Assembly: GCF_029892605.1 (NCBI RefSeq)
Contig: NZ_JARXWF010000006.1
Coordinates: forward strand, 1 to 64,000
Length of the DNA: 64,000 bases
Reading direction: 5' to 3'
From: Parabacteroides sp. PM6-13
Lineage (GTDB): Bacteria > Bacteroidota > Bacteroidia > Bacteroidales > Tannerellaceae
The position numbers and the translations under genes were made by a program. Shown here in pieces: positions 18,245 through 27,036 of the stretch. Position 1 is the first letter of the stretch, and each line of letters begins with the position of its first letter. The notes under the pieces are model-generated. The model had not been told where the DNA came from. It did not search any database and saw only the letters and a program-made list of their open reading frames with translations.

Positions 18245-18343
18245 TTAAAAAGAGGCAATACTTAAATTGCGACAACCAAAGGGCCTGGCCTCTTTGCGTT
18301 GTGGTGTGTAGATCATACCCCCCAAGGGGTTGTTAATGCCCAT
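18245..18343 (-). CDS. possible 32-residue leader peptide upstream of thrA
   Basis: In the thrA leader a 32-codon frame starts ATG at 18343 and stops TAA at 18245. It reads MGINNPLGGMIYTPQ at the start and CRNLSIASF at the end, and its last codons run through the 3' arm of the hairpin at 18249-18295. A second short frame, 18399-18313 (28 codons, six Thr including two Thr-Thr pairs), overlaps it in another frame. Translation of either is unproven; the second has the amino-acid bias expected of a threonine attenuation peptide but almost no 5' leader. Confidence 0.3.
   Translation of the reverse strand: MGINNPLGGMIYTPQRKEARPFGCRNLSIASF
18247..18295 (-). promoter_or_regulatory. candidate transcription attenuator in the thrA leader
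   Basis: On the minus strand AAAGAGGC (18288-18295) pairs with GCCTCTTT (18249-18256), and the second arm runs straight into five T residues (18247-18251), about 55 nt before the thrA start. The loop holds two smaller alternatives, GGCC/GGCC and GCAAT/ATTGC, which could compete with the outer stem. Position between promoter and first gene suggests conditional termination. Confidence 0.5.
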
Positions 18344-18407
18344 GTAAAATAGGCGAACGTCGTGTTCCGGATGTGTAGTGTTTTGTTTCTAACTTGCATA
18401 GTGAGGG

Positions 18408-18438
18408 CAAATTTACACATTTTGCGCTGTAAACCAAA
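18408..18438 (-). promoter_or_regulatory. promoter of the thrA-apgM-thrC operon
   Basis: On the minus strand -33 TTTG (18435-18438), a 19-nt spacer and -7 TAAATTTG (18408-18415) match the Bacteroidetes consensus exactly. The predicted transcript starts near 18400, giving a leader of about 200 nt. Confidence 0.8.
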
Positions 18439-18445
18439 GAGAATA

Positions 18446-19378
18446 TCATTTATTTTCCTCCTGCTCGCGTTCCAAATCAGCCCGGCTCTTACTCTGCGTC
18501 ACCAGATAGACTCCCACAAACACCAAGGCGGCAGCCAACAGCTTCAGTGGTCCGAAAGTGTCTTGCCCCACCAATACGGTGATAAGCGAAGCTACAATCG
18601 GCTGCACATAGTTATACATACTAACCGTTGTCGGGCGTATCCGCTTCAGCGACATAGGGATAAGCAGATAGGGAAGGAAGGTTGCTCCGAAAAGCACATA
18701 CGCAATGGCGGAGATCTCCTTCAGGTCTATCCCGGCATGCTGAAATGCTGGTGATTCCGCAATATGACTGTAGGTAAATGGCAATAACATCAGACTCGCG
18801 AAAAGGAACATCCATTTCATGATGGTGACCGATGAATACTTCTCGGTCAAAGGCTTTGAGAGTACAAGGTAGACCGAATAAGACAGGCCACTGGTGACAA
18901 TCATCAGATTGCCCGACAGGCTGCTGGCACGTCCGCCCCCGTCTGCCGATTGCAGAATAAGCATCACCGCCCCGCCTATGCCCAGGAAAACACCAAATGC
19001 CTTCTGGCGTGTGATAGGCTCTTTCAATATTATAGCCGCCAGGATCATCACAAAAATGGGCACTCCGGTGGCAATGATAGAGGCATCGATCGGCGAGGTC
19101 ACATTCAAGCCCTGAATAAACAATCCTTGGTTCAAGGCTATCCCACAAAAGGCACAAACAAACAACAAACCGATATCTTTCAAAGGAACAGATTCTTTGT
19201 GTACAAAAAGGGAGGTGATCCAGAACATAACGCAGGCAAAAAGCATACGCATAATCGTCAATGCTTCAGGGGTAAGATGCCCGGGTAAGAGGTATTTGGA
19301 AATCGGCATATTCACGGCAAACAGTACATTTGCCAAAAAGATCAACAGATGACCTTTTATTTTTTCTTTCGACATCAT
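18446..19378 (-). CDS. EamA/DMT family transporter
   Basis: This 310-residue inner-membrane protein shows ten hydrophobic segments arranged as two EamA repeats (about 8-140 and 155-300). Repeat signatures are ANVLFAVNMPISKYLLP, IILKEPITRQKAFGVFLGIGG and the second-half NYVQPIVASLITVLVGQDTFGP. Members of this drug/metabolite superfamily export or import small metabolites such as amino acids; the substrate here is unknown. The gene is divergent from cutC with an inverted repeat between them, and it ends just before the thr leader. A start one codon later (19375) is equally possible. Confidence 0.85.
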   Translation of the reverse strand: MMSKEKIKGHLLIFLANVLFAVNMPISKYLLPGHLTPEALTIMRMLFACVMFWITSLFVHKESVPLKDIGLLFVCAFCGIALNQGLFIQGLNVTSPIDASIIATGVPIFVMILAAIILKEPITRQKAFGVFLGIGGAVMLILQSADGGGRASSLSGNLMIVTSGLSYSVYLVLSKPLTEKYSSVTIMKWMFLFASLMLLPFTYSHIAESPAFQHAGIDLKEISAIAYVLFGATFLPYLLIPMSLKRIRPTTVSMYNYVQPIVASLITVLVGQDTFGPLKLLAAALVFVGVYLVTQSKSRADLEREQEENK

Positions 19379-19400
19379 TGCCTTGCTTTATAAGATGACG

Positions 19401-19430
19401 CAAAGGTAGTGATGTTTCAATGATTTCAAA
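19401..19430 (-). promoter_or_regulatory. promoter of the EamA transporter gene
   Basis: On the minus strand TTTG (19427-19430), an 18-nt spacer and -7 TACCTTTG (19401-19408) fit the Bacteroidetes consensus, 22 nt before the start codon. Confidence 0.6.
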
Positions 19431-19443
19431 AGCCTTAAAAATA

Positions 19444-19485
19444 ATTCTCACCCGCGTGAGAAAAAATTCTCATGCGGGTGAGAAT
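19444..19485. promoter_or_regulatory. operator-like inverted repeat between divergent EamA and cutC promoters
   Basis: Arms of 19 nt (19444-19462 and 19467-19485) are reverse complements with a single G/T wobble, separated by AAAA; the core is TTCTCACCCGCGTGAGAA. Each arm is itself partly palindromic (CTCACCCGCGTGAG). It lies just upstream of the EamA promoter and over the -33 position of the likely cutC promoter, as expected for a repressor site serving both genes. A structural hairpin is the alternative. Confidence 0.55.
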
Positions 19486-19498
19486 AAAAATTAGTGTA

Positions 19499-19506
19499 TA
19501 TCTTTA
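19499..19506 (+). promoter_or_regulatory. probable -7 box of cutC
   Basis: TATCTTTA differs from TAnnTTTG only in the last base and lies 19 nt before the cutC start codon. Confidence 0.4.
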
Positions 19507-19525
19507 CCGAATAAACAAGTGAGAT

Positions 19526-20257
19526 ATGAAACGGATTATTGAGATATGTGCTAATTCAGCGCAGAGCTGTGTAGAGGCGGAAGCGGGAGGCGCGACCCGG
19601 GTAGAACTATGCGCAGCTATTCCGGAAGGAGGCACTACCCCCAGTTATGGCGAGATAAAGATGGCCAAGGCGCTTACATCACACATCAGGATCCATGTGA
19701 TTATCCGTCCCCGTGGCGGAGACTTTCTGTACACCGAAGCGGAAATTCAATCGATGCTATACGATATTGAATTATGCAAACAGCTCGAGGTGCAGGGGGT
19801 AGTCTTTGGATGTCTTACCCGGGAAGGAGATATCGACACCGTCCTACTGAAACGGTTGATCGATGCAGCCCGGCCCCTGTCGGTTACCTTCCACCGCGCC
19901 TTCGATGTATGCCGTGACCCTTTCACGGCCCTGGAGCAGCTTATCGAAGCAGGTTGCGACCGTATCCTCACCTCCGGACAGCAGCCAACAGCCGAACAGG
20001 GCATTCCCCTGATCGCTGAATTGGTAAAAAGAGCTGGTGACCGCATTATTATCATGCCCGGATGCGGCGTGCGCGAAACGAATATCGCCCGGATTGAATC
20101 GGAAACCGGCGCCAAAGAGTTTCACACCTCCGCCAGAAGCACTGTTTTCAGCCAGATGGAATACCGCAATGAGCGTGTACCCATGGGAAGCAGTCCTGTC
20201 ACCTCGGAGTTCGAGACAGTGCAAACGGATCGCGAAAAGGTAGCGAAGTATTTATGA
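19526..20257 (+). CDS. cutC: CutC family protein
   Basis: This 243-residue cytosolic TIM-barrel protein begins IEICANSAQSCVEAEAGGATRVELCAAIPEGG and contains RPRGGDFLYTEAE, GVVFGCLT, TFHRAFDVCRDP, LTSGQQPTAEQG and IMPGCGVRE, which are all CutC hallmarks. CutC was named for copper tolerance in E. coli, but the direct role in copper is disputed and the enzyme activity is unknown. It is divergent from the EamA gene and its last six bases overlap the end of tatC on the other strand. Confidence 0.92.
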   Translation: MKRIIEICANSAQSCVEAEAGGATRVELCAAIPEGGTTPSYGEIKMAKALTSHIRIHVIIRPRGGDFLYTEAEIQSMLYDIELCKQLEVQGVVFGCLTREGDIDTVLLKRLIDAARPLSVTFHRAFDVCRDPFTALEQLIEAGCDRILTSGQQPTAEQGIPLIAELVKRAGDRIIIMPGCGVRETNIARIESETGAKEFHTSARSTVFSQMEYRNERVPMGSSPVTSEFETVQTDREKVAKYL

Positions 20258-21097
20258 TTCGGCTACAGCCGGTAGCGTTTCCTCGTCATCATCGTCGTCG
20301 TCTTTAGGTTCAGGCCGCACAAAGAAAGCACTCAATTCGAAGAGAGCGTACAGCGGGATAAAGACAATGGCTAAGGTGAACGGGTCGCCACTGGGCGTAA
20401 TAAAGGCGGCTAACACCAATAAAGCGACAATGGCATGTCGGCGATAGCGATGGAAAAATCCACGATGGATCAGGCCTAACTTCGACAATAACCACGATAA
20501 TAGAGGCATTTCAAAGATAACCCCCATCACAAAGATCAACATCAGGAAGTTATCCATATAGGATTCTAGGGAGACCTGTTCGGTTATCGCCTCACTAATC
20601 TGGTAAGTAGCCAGGAAACGAAGTGTAACCGGAAAAACCATAAAATAACCGACAGCACATCCTAAGAAGAACATACCTGTCCCGAAAAAGAATACCCAGC
20701 GGACATTCTTCTTTTCATTTTCATAAAGAGCCGGACTAATAAACTTCCATACTTCAAACATCAAATAAGGGAAAGTCAATACCAACGCCAACCAAAAAGA
20801 GGTGGTCATGTGGGTAAAGAACTGCGAAGCTAATTTGATATTGAATATATGAATTCGGAACGTGGGATCACAAAAGTCGGTTACAATTTTCAATAGCGAC
20901 CCGGACTTACAAAACAAACGGTAAGTCCAGAAGTCACCACGGGTAGGCGCCATAATGATACCATCAAAAATACCATTTTCTCCCCGCATAAAAGCAAACA
21001 GGAGTATGGCAAACAAAAACAGCGCACCAATGATACGAAAGAGAGTCCAACGAAGTTCTTCCAGGTGGTCCCAGAATGACATTTCATCTTGTTGCAT
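20252..21097 (-). CDS. tatC: Sec-independent protein translocase subunit TatC
   Basis: This 281-residue inner-membrane protein has six predicted transmembrane segments. It shows the N-terminal signature MSFWDHLEELRWTLFRI (signal-peptide-binding cytosolic region) and the later FPYLMFEVWKFISPALYENEKK. Compared with E. coli it has a longer first periplasmic loop and ends in an acidic tail (PEPKDDDDDDEETLP). TatC with TatA exports folded, twin-arginine proteins. tatA lies 9 nt upstream in the same operon. Confidence 0.95.
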   Translation of the reverse strand: MQQDEMSFWDHLEELRWTLFRIIGALFLFAILLFAFMRGENGIFDGIIMAPTRGDFWTYRLFCKSGSLLKIVTDFCDPTFRIHIFNIKLASQFFTHMTTSFWLALVLTFPYLMFEVWKFISPALYENEKKNVRWVFFFGTGMFFLGCAVGYFMVFPVTLRFLATYQISEAITEQVSLESYMDNFLMLIFVMGVIFEMPLLSWLLSKLGLIHRGFFHRYRRHAIVALLVLAAFITPSGDPFTLAIVFIPLYALFELSAFFVRPEPKDDDDDDEETLPAVAES

Positions 21098-21106
21098 CTC
21101 GTTCTC

Positions 21107-21304
21107 TTATTTCTTATCGTCTGTGTCGTCTATTTTGATGTCGTCTTCCAAACCTTTCACACCATCTTTGAAGTTTTTCACTCCCTTGCCGATTCCTTTC
21201 ATCAGTTCAGGAATTTTCTTTCCACCGAAGAGTAACAAAACAATGATAGCGATGATCACAATCTCACCTGTTCCCAGGTTACCGATAAATGCTAAATGGT
21301 TCAT
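21107..21304 (-). CDS. tatA: Sec-independent translocase subunit TatA/E
   Basis: This 65-residue protein has one transmembrane helix ([20 protein letters not shown]) followed by the amphipathic helix [19 protein letters not shown] and a charged tail. The FGxxKxPEL motif is intact. It forms the pore-lining oligomer of the Tat system and is immediately upstream of tatC, making a minimal two-gene Tat system. Confidence 0.93.
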   Translation of the reverse strand: MNHLAFIGNLGTGEIVIIAIIVLLLFGGKKIPELMKGIGKGVKNFKDGVKGLEDDIKIDDTDDKK

Positions 21305-21396
21305 ACGTGTTGTATATTATCGTTAGTAATTTTTTCTAATTCTAACGGCAAAGATACTATTCAAAAGCAAAGACGCCCAATTTATCAAGGATTTAT

Positions 21397-21404
21397 TACC
21401 TTTG
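21397..21404 (+). promoter_or_regulatory. -7 box of fabD
   Basis: TACCTTTG matches TAnnTTTG, 39 nt before the fabD start codon. A -33 TTTG is not evident. Confidence 0.5.
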
Positions 21405-21443
21405 CACCGTCTTAAAAATCTGAAATTAGAAAATTATTAGAAA

Positions 21444-22322
21444 ATGAAAGCGTATGTATTTCCCGGCCAGGGAGCACAATTTGTAGGGATGGGTAAGGAT
21501 CTGTATGACAACAATCCATTAGCCAAAGAGATGTTTGAAAAAGCAAACGAAATACTTGGTTTTCGCATTACCGACCTGATGTTTGCCGGTACTGATGAAG
21601 ATCTGAGACAAACCAAAGTGACTCAACCGGCCATTTTCCTTCACTCCGTTATATTAGCAAAAACATTAGGCGAAGACTTTCAACCGGATATGGTTGCAGG
21701 TCACTCCTTAGGTGAGTTTTCTGCCTTGGTAGCTGCCGGCGCCCTTTCTTTTGAAGACGGGCTGGTATTGGTCTCCAAGCGCGCCATGGCGATGCAGAAA
21801 GCCTGCGAACTAACTCCGTCTACGATGGCAGCCGTATTGGCCTTGCCGGACGAAAAGGTAGAAGAGATCTGTGCCGGCATAGACGATGTGGTGGTATGTG
21901 CCAATTATAACTGTCCGGGACAGCTTGTTATCTCGGGAAGTATGTCGGGTATTGAGAAAGCTTGCGAGCTGATGCTTGAAGCGGGTGCCAAGCGTGCTCT
22001 GAAATTGAATGTAGGTGGCGCCTTCCACTCTCCGTTGATGGAACCGGCCCGTGCCGAACTGGCTGAAGCGATTGAAAAGACAGCGATTAACGCTCCTGTC
22101 TGCCCAATCTACCAGAATGTAGATGCCAAACCGGCTACCGATCCGGCAGTTATCAAAAACAACCTGATTGCACAATTGACAGCACCGGTGCGTTGGACAC
22201 AAACAATCCAGCATATGATCGCCGATGGTGCCGATCATTTCACGGAATTAGGCCCGGGAAGCGTCCTGCAGGGATTGATCAAAAAGATCGACCGCTCGGT
22301 GGCAACCGAAGGGAAACAATAA
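21444..22322 (+). CDS. fabD: malonyl-CoA:ACP transacylase
   Basis: This 292-residue enzyme loads malonyl groups onto acyl carrier protein for fatty-acid synthesis. It opens with AYVFPGQGAQFVGMG; the catalytic serine is Ser88 in GHSLGEFSAL; QPAIFLHS, the Arg in SKRAMAMQKAC and His in NVGGAFHSPLM complete the site. Length matches FabD. It stands alone with its own promoter and terminator, convergent with lon. Confidence 0.95.
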   Translation: MKAYVFPGQGAQFVGMGKDLYDNNPLAKEMFEKANEILGFRITDLMFAGTDEDLRQTKVTQPAIFLHSVILAKTLGEDFQPDMVAGHSLGEFSALVAAGALSFEDGLVLVSKRAMAMQKACELTPSTMAAVLALPDEKVEEICAGIDDVVVCANYNCPGQLVISGSMSGIEKACELMLEAGAKRALKLNVGGAFHSPLMEPARAELAEAIEKTAINAPVCPIYQNVDAKPATDPAVIKNNLIAQLTAPVRWTQTIQHMIADGADHFTELGPGSVLQGLIKKIDRSVATEGKQ

Positions 22323-22323
22323 T

Positions 22324-22352
22324 AAAAAAGCCTCCTTTCGGAGGCTTTTTTA
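22324..22352. terminator. bidirectional terminator between fabD and lon
   Basis: AAAAAAGCCTCC pairs with GGAGGCTTTTTT across a TTTC loop, giving a GC stem with T-runs on both strands, between convergent genes. Confidence 0.9.
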
Positions 22353-22374
22353 TTGCTTTAAAATCTTAAGGTCC

Positions 22375-24828
22375 TTAAAATTGTGGATTATCTACCTTCT
22401 CATCTAATAGAGCCAGGTTGATCACTTCGCTGATGTCTTCTACATAATGGAAAGTGATTCCTTTCAGGTAGTCCTCTTTTATCTCATCGATATCTTTCTT
22501 GTTTTCACGACAAAGAATCACCTCCTTGATACCGGCGCGTTTGGCTGCCAGAATCTTTTCTTTGATTCCGCCCACCGGAAGCACCTTACCGCGAAGCGTG
22601 ATCTCGCCTGTCATCGCCAGATGCTCCTTCACCTTACGCTGCGTAAAGGCTGACACCAACGAAGTTACCATCGTTATACCGGCACTCGGCCCGTCTTTCG
22701 GAATAGCTCCCTGCGGCACATGCACATGTACATTCCAGTTTTCAAACATCTCTTCCGGAATACCAAACATAGAAGCGTGCGCATGTATATATTCCAGCGC
22801 AAGCATAGCCGATTCCTTCATTACCTCGCCCAGATTACCGGTCAGGGTAAGCTTGGATCCTTTGCCTTTGCTCAGGCTGGCCTCCACAAACAAAATGGCA
22901 CCACCCACCGCGGTCCAGGCCAGGCCGGTTACCACGCCTGCATATTGATTTCCCTGGTATTTGTCACGGGAATATTCCGGAGCACCCAGGTATTCCTGCA
23001 GCATATCGGGTGTGATCTGCGACGGTATCTCCTCTTCCGAGGCAATCTTCCGAGCGATCTTACGGGTGACCTTGGCAATCTTTTTATCTAATTCACGCAC
23101 ACCACTCTCACGCGTATAGGAATCCACAATGGCCTGAATGGTCTTTTTCGGGAACTTTACGGTCTTACGACCAATGCCATGCGCGTCCAACTGCTTTGGA
23201 ATCAGGTGGCGGTTGGCGATCTCAATCTTTTCTTCCATGATATAACCACTCACCTCGATCAGCTCCATACGGTCGAGCAATGGCTGCGAAATGGTATTCA
23301 GGTTGTTTGCCGTTGCGATAAACATCACCTTACTCAGGTCGTAATCGATATCCAGGTAGTTATCATGAAACGCGCTGTTTTGCTCCGGATCAAGCACCTC
23401 CAACAGAGCCGACGCCGGGTCGCCCTTGAAATCGCTCGATACCTTGTCGATCTCATCCAGGATAAACACCGGATTCGACGAGCCGGCTTTCAATACGTTC
23501 TGGATGATACGCCCGCTCATGGCACCAATATAGGTACGTCGATGTCCGCGAATTTCCGCTTCGTCGTGCAGACCGCCCAACGACACGCGCACATATTTCC
23601 GGTTCAAAGCCTCCGCAATGGATTTTCCCAACGAGGTCTTTCCTACCCCCGGAGGGCCATACAGGCAGATGATCGGCGACTTCATGTCTCCTTTCAACTT
23701 CAGGACAGCCAGGTGTTCGATGATGCGTTCCTTCACCTGCTCCAATCCGTAATGGCCTTTATCCAATACCTTTTGTGCATGATTCAGGTTGAAATTATCT
23801 TTGGTGTACTCGCCCCAAGGCAGGTTCACAATGGTCTGTACATATTGTGTCTGGATAGAGAAGTCGGGCGACTGCGGATGCAGGCGTTCCAGCTTGCGCA
23901 CCTCCTTATCGAAAGCCTCTTTCACATAAGCCGGCCACTTCTTCTTTTCCGCTTTCTTCCGTAGTTCATTTATCTCCTGATCATTGATATTGCCTCCCAG
24001 TTCCTCCTGGATCGTTTTGATCTGCTGCTGCAAGAAATACTCGCGTTGCTGCTGATTGATATCCTCATGCGTTTTCATTTGGATAGAGGCCTTCAACTGC
24101 ATCAGCTGATACTCTCTATTCAATATGAATAACAAGCGATACGCCCGTTCACGCAGATCGTTTATCTTAAGCAACTCCTGCTTTACATCGGCTGTTACCG
24201 GCAAATTGCTACAAGAGAAATTCACCAGGTAAACCATATTATGGTTATTCTTAATGGAGAATATCAATTCGCGCGACGGCTCATTGGTATTACTCAGCAT
24301 TTTGATCGTCAAGTCTTTGATAGTCGACAACAGGGCTTCAAACTCCTGATCGTTCCTATCCGGACGAATATCGTCCAACAGCGTCACCTTCCCGGTCAAG
24401 AAAGGTTCTGTTTCCGTTATCTCTTGGAGTTCAAAACGCTTCTTCCCCTGCAGTATCACAGTCGTATTTCCATCAGGCATTTCCAATACCCGCATAATAT
24501 GAGCTACGACTCCAGTCTGATACAGATCCTCGAAACCGGGATCTTCTGTCTCAATAGATTTCTGGCATGTGACCCCTATGAGCTTCTTTTTGCGCACGGC
24601 CTCCCGTATCAATCGCATGGACTTCACGCGACCCACAATCACCGGAAGAGCAACTCCCGGAAAAAGTATCATATTGCGCAAAGGAAGAATAGGCAGTGTG
24701 TCACCCATTTTTTCCATACCTTGCGAAAAGTCATCATCTATGTCGCAGTCCATTATGACAGGAAGCACGACAGATTCAGTATCATCAAAACGATTGTTAT
24801 AATGCATTCTGGAATTATTATTCTTCAT
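22375..24828 (-). CDS. lon: ATP-dependent protease Lon
   Basis: This 817-residue cytosolic protease degrades misfolded and regulatory proteins. It has the N-terminal substrate domain ([19 protein letters not shown] from about residue 44), a coiled middle region, an AAA+ module (Walker [14 protein letters not shown], Walker [25 protein letters not shown]) and a C-terminal serine/lysine protease domain (catalytic Ser in [11 protein letters not shown], Lys in [14 protein letters not shown]). All key residues are intact. A single gene with a -7 box (24880-24887), convergent with fabD. Confidence 0.97.
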   Translation of the reverse strand: MKNNNSRMHYNNRFDDTESVVLPVIMDCDIDDDFSQGMEKMGDTLPILPLRNMILFPGVALPVIVGRVKSMRLIREAVRKKKLIGVTCQKSIETEDPGFEDLYQTGVVAHIMRVLEMPDGNTTVILQGKKRFELQEITETEPFLTGKVTLLDDIRPDRNDQEFEALLSTIKDLTIKMLSNTNEPSRELIFSIKNNHNMVYLVNFSCSNLPVTADVKQELLKINDLRERAYRLLFILNREYQLMQLKASIQMKTHEDINQQQREYFLQQQIKTIQEELGGNINDQEINELRKKAEKKKWPAYVKEAFDKEVRKLERLHPQSPDFSIQTQYVQTIVNLPWGEYTKDNFNLNHAQKVLDKGHYGLEQVKERIIEHLAVLKLKGDMKSPIICLYGPPGVGKTSLGKSIAEALNRKYVRVSLGGLHDEAEIRGHRRTYIGAMSGRIIQNVLKAGSSNPVFILDEIDKVSSDFKGDPASALLEVLDPEQNSAFHDNYLDIDYDLSKVMFIATANNLNTISQPLLDRMELIEVSGYIMEEKIEIANRHLIPKQLDAHGIGRKTVKFPKKTIQAIVDSYTRESGVRELDKKIAKVTRKIARKIASEEEIPSQITPDMLQEYLGAPEYSRDKYQGNQYAGVVTGLAWTAVGGAILFVEASLSKGKGSKLTLTGNLGEVMKESAMLALEYIHAHASMFGIPEEMFENWNVHVHVPQGAIPKDGPSAGITMVTSLVSAFTQRKVKEHLAMTGEITLRGKVLPVGGIKEKILAAKRAGIKEVILCRENKKDIDEIKEDYLKGITFHYVEDISEVINLALLDEKVDNPQF

Positions 24829-24879
24829 TCTTTAATTTAGTCTCAATTTGTTGTATAACAGCTAAAACATAAAACGTGC

Positions 24880-24887
24880 CAAAGTTA
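24880..24887 (-). promoter_or_regulatory. -7 box of lon
   Basis: The minus strand reads TAACTTTG (TAnnTTTG) 51 nt before the lon start; no clear -33 element is seen at the usual spacing. Confidence 0.45.
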
Positions 24888-24940
24888 CATCATTTCATTC
24901 AATATTGGTTAATTTTGCCTTGTTTTAATAATGTAAGAAG

Positions 24941-25651
24941 ATGGCTAATTCTTTTTTCCGGTTTAAGCAGTTTACTGTCAGTCATGAGAAGTGTGCAATG
25001 AAAGTCGGGACCGACGGAGTGCTTTTGGGTGCGTGGGCGCAGGCTGAAGAGGCGAAACGTGTGTTGGATATAGGCACCGGCAGTGGTTTGATCGCTTTGA
25101 TGATTGCTCAACGTTGCTTTGCCGATATTGACGCTATCGATATCGACGAAGGGGCCTATACACAGTCGCTCGAGAATGTAGCCTCCTCTCCTTTTTCGGA
25201 TCGAATAAAGGTGTTTCACCAATCCCTGGACGAATTCGCCTCACAAGGAAAAAATCGTTACGACCTGATTGTATCCAACCCACCCTATTTTGTCTCTTCC
25301 CTAAAACCGCCTACCGAAAACCGTTCACTCGCTCGCCATACCGATACACTCCGGCTGGAAGATTTACTCCGCCTAAGCCGCTCCATGCTCTCCGAGAACG
25401 GACGAATCGCCCTGATCCTCCCCTACGACCAGGAGGAGTTCTTATATACCCGAATGGAAGAGGCAGAACTCTTTCTTCTCCGGCAGACCGATGTTATCCC
25501 CGTTCTGGGAGGCTCTCCCAAGCGGATCCTGGTAGAGATAGGACAAAAGCCCGATATACTGCAAAAAGATACCTTAACGATTGAAATCGAACGCCACCGA
25601 TATACACCCGAATACCAACAGCTCACCAAAGCCTATTATTTGAATATGTAA
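24941..25651 (+). CDS. trmN6: tRNA1(Val) (adenine(37)-N6)-methyltransferase
   Basis: This 236-residue class I SAM-dependent methyltransferase has an N-terminal FRFKQFTVSHEKCAMKVGTDGVLLGAW, SAM-binding motif I VLDIGTGSGLIALMIAQR, the acidic motif AIDIDEGA and the N6-adenine catalytic motif SNPPYF. This combination and length match TrmN6 (YfiC), which modifies A37 of tRNA-Val. It is divergent from lon, with a 112-nt gap, and precedes the efflux operon by 140 nt. Confidence 0.9.
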   Translation: MANSFFRFKQFTVSHEKCAMKVGTDGVLLGAWAQAEEAKRVLDIGTGSGLIALMIAQRCFADIDAIDIDEGAYTQSLENVASSPFSDRIKVFHQSLDEFASQGKNRYDLIVSNPPYFVSSLKPPTENRSLARHTDTLRLEDLLRLSRSMLSENGRIALILPYDQEEFLYTRMEEAELFLLRQTDVIPVLGGSPKRILVEIGQKPDILQKDTLTIEIERHRYTPEYQQLTKAYYLNM

Positions 25652-25670
25652 TCGCTAAAACCGTACATAG

Positions 25671-25686
25671 TGTTCGTTTTTGAACA
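25671..25686. promoter_or_regulatory. candidate upstream activator site
   Basis: The palindrome TGTTC(N6)GAACA lies about 45 nt upstream of the sigma-54 -24 element. Sigma-54 activators bind such dyads upstream of their promoters; the regulator itself is not encoded in the window. Confidence 0.4.
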
Positions 25687-25731
25687 GACATACCATTTTG
25701 TTTTCTCCTATCAATCAGCCTTTTATGTTTT

Positions 25732-25746
25732 TGGCACATGCTTTGC
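25732..25746 (+). promoter_or_regulatory. sigma-54 (RpoN) promoter of the ABC efflux operon
   Basis: TGGCAC (25732-25737), five bases, then TTGC (25743-25746) reproduces the -24/-12 consensus with the GG and GC doublets exactly 12 nt apart. Expected transcription start is near 25758, 34 nt before the adaptor gene. Confidence 0.7.
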
Positions 25747-25791
25747 TTATAAAGTGGCAAACGATAATAATTTCAAAAAACATAGAATTAT

Positions 25792-27036
25792 ATGGATAGG
25801 GAAATACCAAAAGAGGTACGCCGCAAAGCATTGATAAAGCAGTTGACAAAGGTCGGGATATTCCTGGCGGTCGGCGTGGTGGCTGTCTGGGCATTATTCG
25901 CTGTGATGCAAACGGGTGTAAAGAAAAAGGATTTGCAGATATCAATGGTGGATATCGGCTTGATCGAGGTCACATCGAGTGCTTCGGGCAAAGTGGTTCC
26001 GGCATTTGAAGAGATCGTCACATCGCCCATCAACTCCCGCATCGTGGAGGTATACAAACGAGGCGGTGATATTGTCGATGTGGGCGACCCTATCCTGAAA
26101 CTCGATCTGCAGACGGTGGAAAACGATTACAACAAACTGTTGGACGAGCAGGAGATGAAACGCCTGCAACTGGAGCAGCTTCGTCTCAACAATCACAACA
26201 AACTGTCGGAAATGGAGATGGCCTTGAAGGTATCCCGCATGAAGCTCGACCGGAAAGAGGTGGAACTGCGCAACGAGCGCTACCTGGATGAATTGGGTGC
26301 CGGAACAGCCGATAAGGTATTGCAGGTGGAGCTCGACTACAACGTCAGTAAATTACAACTGCAGGAAGACGAGCAGAAATATGAAAACGAAAAGGCCTTA
26401 GTCGAATCAGACTTCAAGATAAAACAATTGGAATACAGTATCTTCCAGAAAAACCTGGCGGAGATGAAACGTACGTTTGAAGATGCCCAGGTGCGCGCGC
26501 CCCGCAAAGCAATCCTAACCTATATCAATAACGAGATAGGGGCGCAGGTAGCACAAGGAAGCCGCCTGGCTATTGTCTCCGACCTCTCGCATTTCAAAAT
26601 TGAAGGGGAGATTGCCGACTCCTATGGCGACCGCATCTCCACCGGCAGCCGGGTGGTGGTACGCATCGGAAACGATCGCATGAATGGCATCGTGAGTGAT
26701 GTGACCCCCCTCTCGCGCAACGGGGTGATCTCCTTCTCCGTACAATTGGAAGAGGGCAATCATCCGCGTCTCCGCTCCGGCCTTCGTACGGATATTTATG
26801 TAATGAACGCTATCAAGGAGGATGTGATGCGGATAACGAATTCCAGCTATTATTCAGGCAAAGGCGAGTATGAATTGTTTGTCATCGCCGGCGAGCAACT
26901 TATCAAACGCAAAGTGATACTGGGCGACAGCAATTACGACTACGTCGAGGTGATCAGCGGCCTCGAGCCAGGCGACGAAGTGGTCGTGTCCGATATGTCG
27001 AGTTATAAAGATAAAAACAAACTAAAAATCAAATGA
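25792..27036 (+). CDS. HlyD/MacA-type periplasmic adaptor protein
   Basis: This 414-residue membrane-fusion protein has one N-terminal transmembrane segment (about 20-43), a barrel-sandwich lipoyl half (VTSPINSRIVEVYKRGGDIV), a long coiled coil (about 100-225, rich in E/K/L heptads), the second lipoyl half (VRAPRKAILTYI), a beta-barrel and a C-terminal membrane-proximal domain (VISGLEPGDEVVVSDM). It would bridge the ABC permeases to an outer-membrane channel; no TolC homologue is encoded here. First gene of the six-gene operon, 34 nt after the predicted sigma-54 start site. Confidence 0.88.
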   Translation: MDREIPKEVRRKALIKQLTKVGIFLAVGVVAVWALFAVMQTGVKKKDLQISMVDIGLIEVTSSASGKVVPAFEEIVTSPINSRIVEVYKRGGDIVDVGDPILKLDLQTVENDYNKLLDEQEMKRLQLEQLRLNNHNKLSEMEMALKVSRMKLDRKEVELRNERYLDELGAGTADKVLQVELDYNVSKLQLQEDEQKYENEKALVESDFKIKQLEYSIFQKNLAEMKRTFEDAQVRAPRKAILTYINNEIGAQVAQGSRLAIVSDLSHFKIEGEIADSYGDRISTGSRVVVRIGNDRMNGIVSDVTPLSRNGVISFSVQLEEGNHPRLRSGLRTDIYVMNAIKEDVMRITNSSYYSGKGEYELFVIAGEQLIKRKVILGDSNYDYVEVISGLEPGDEVVVSDMSSYKDKNKLKIK

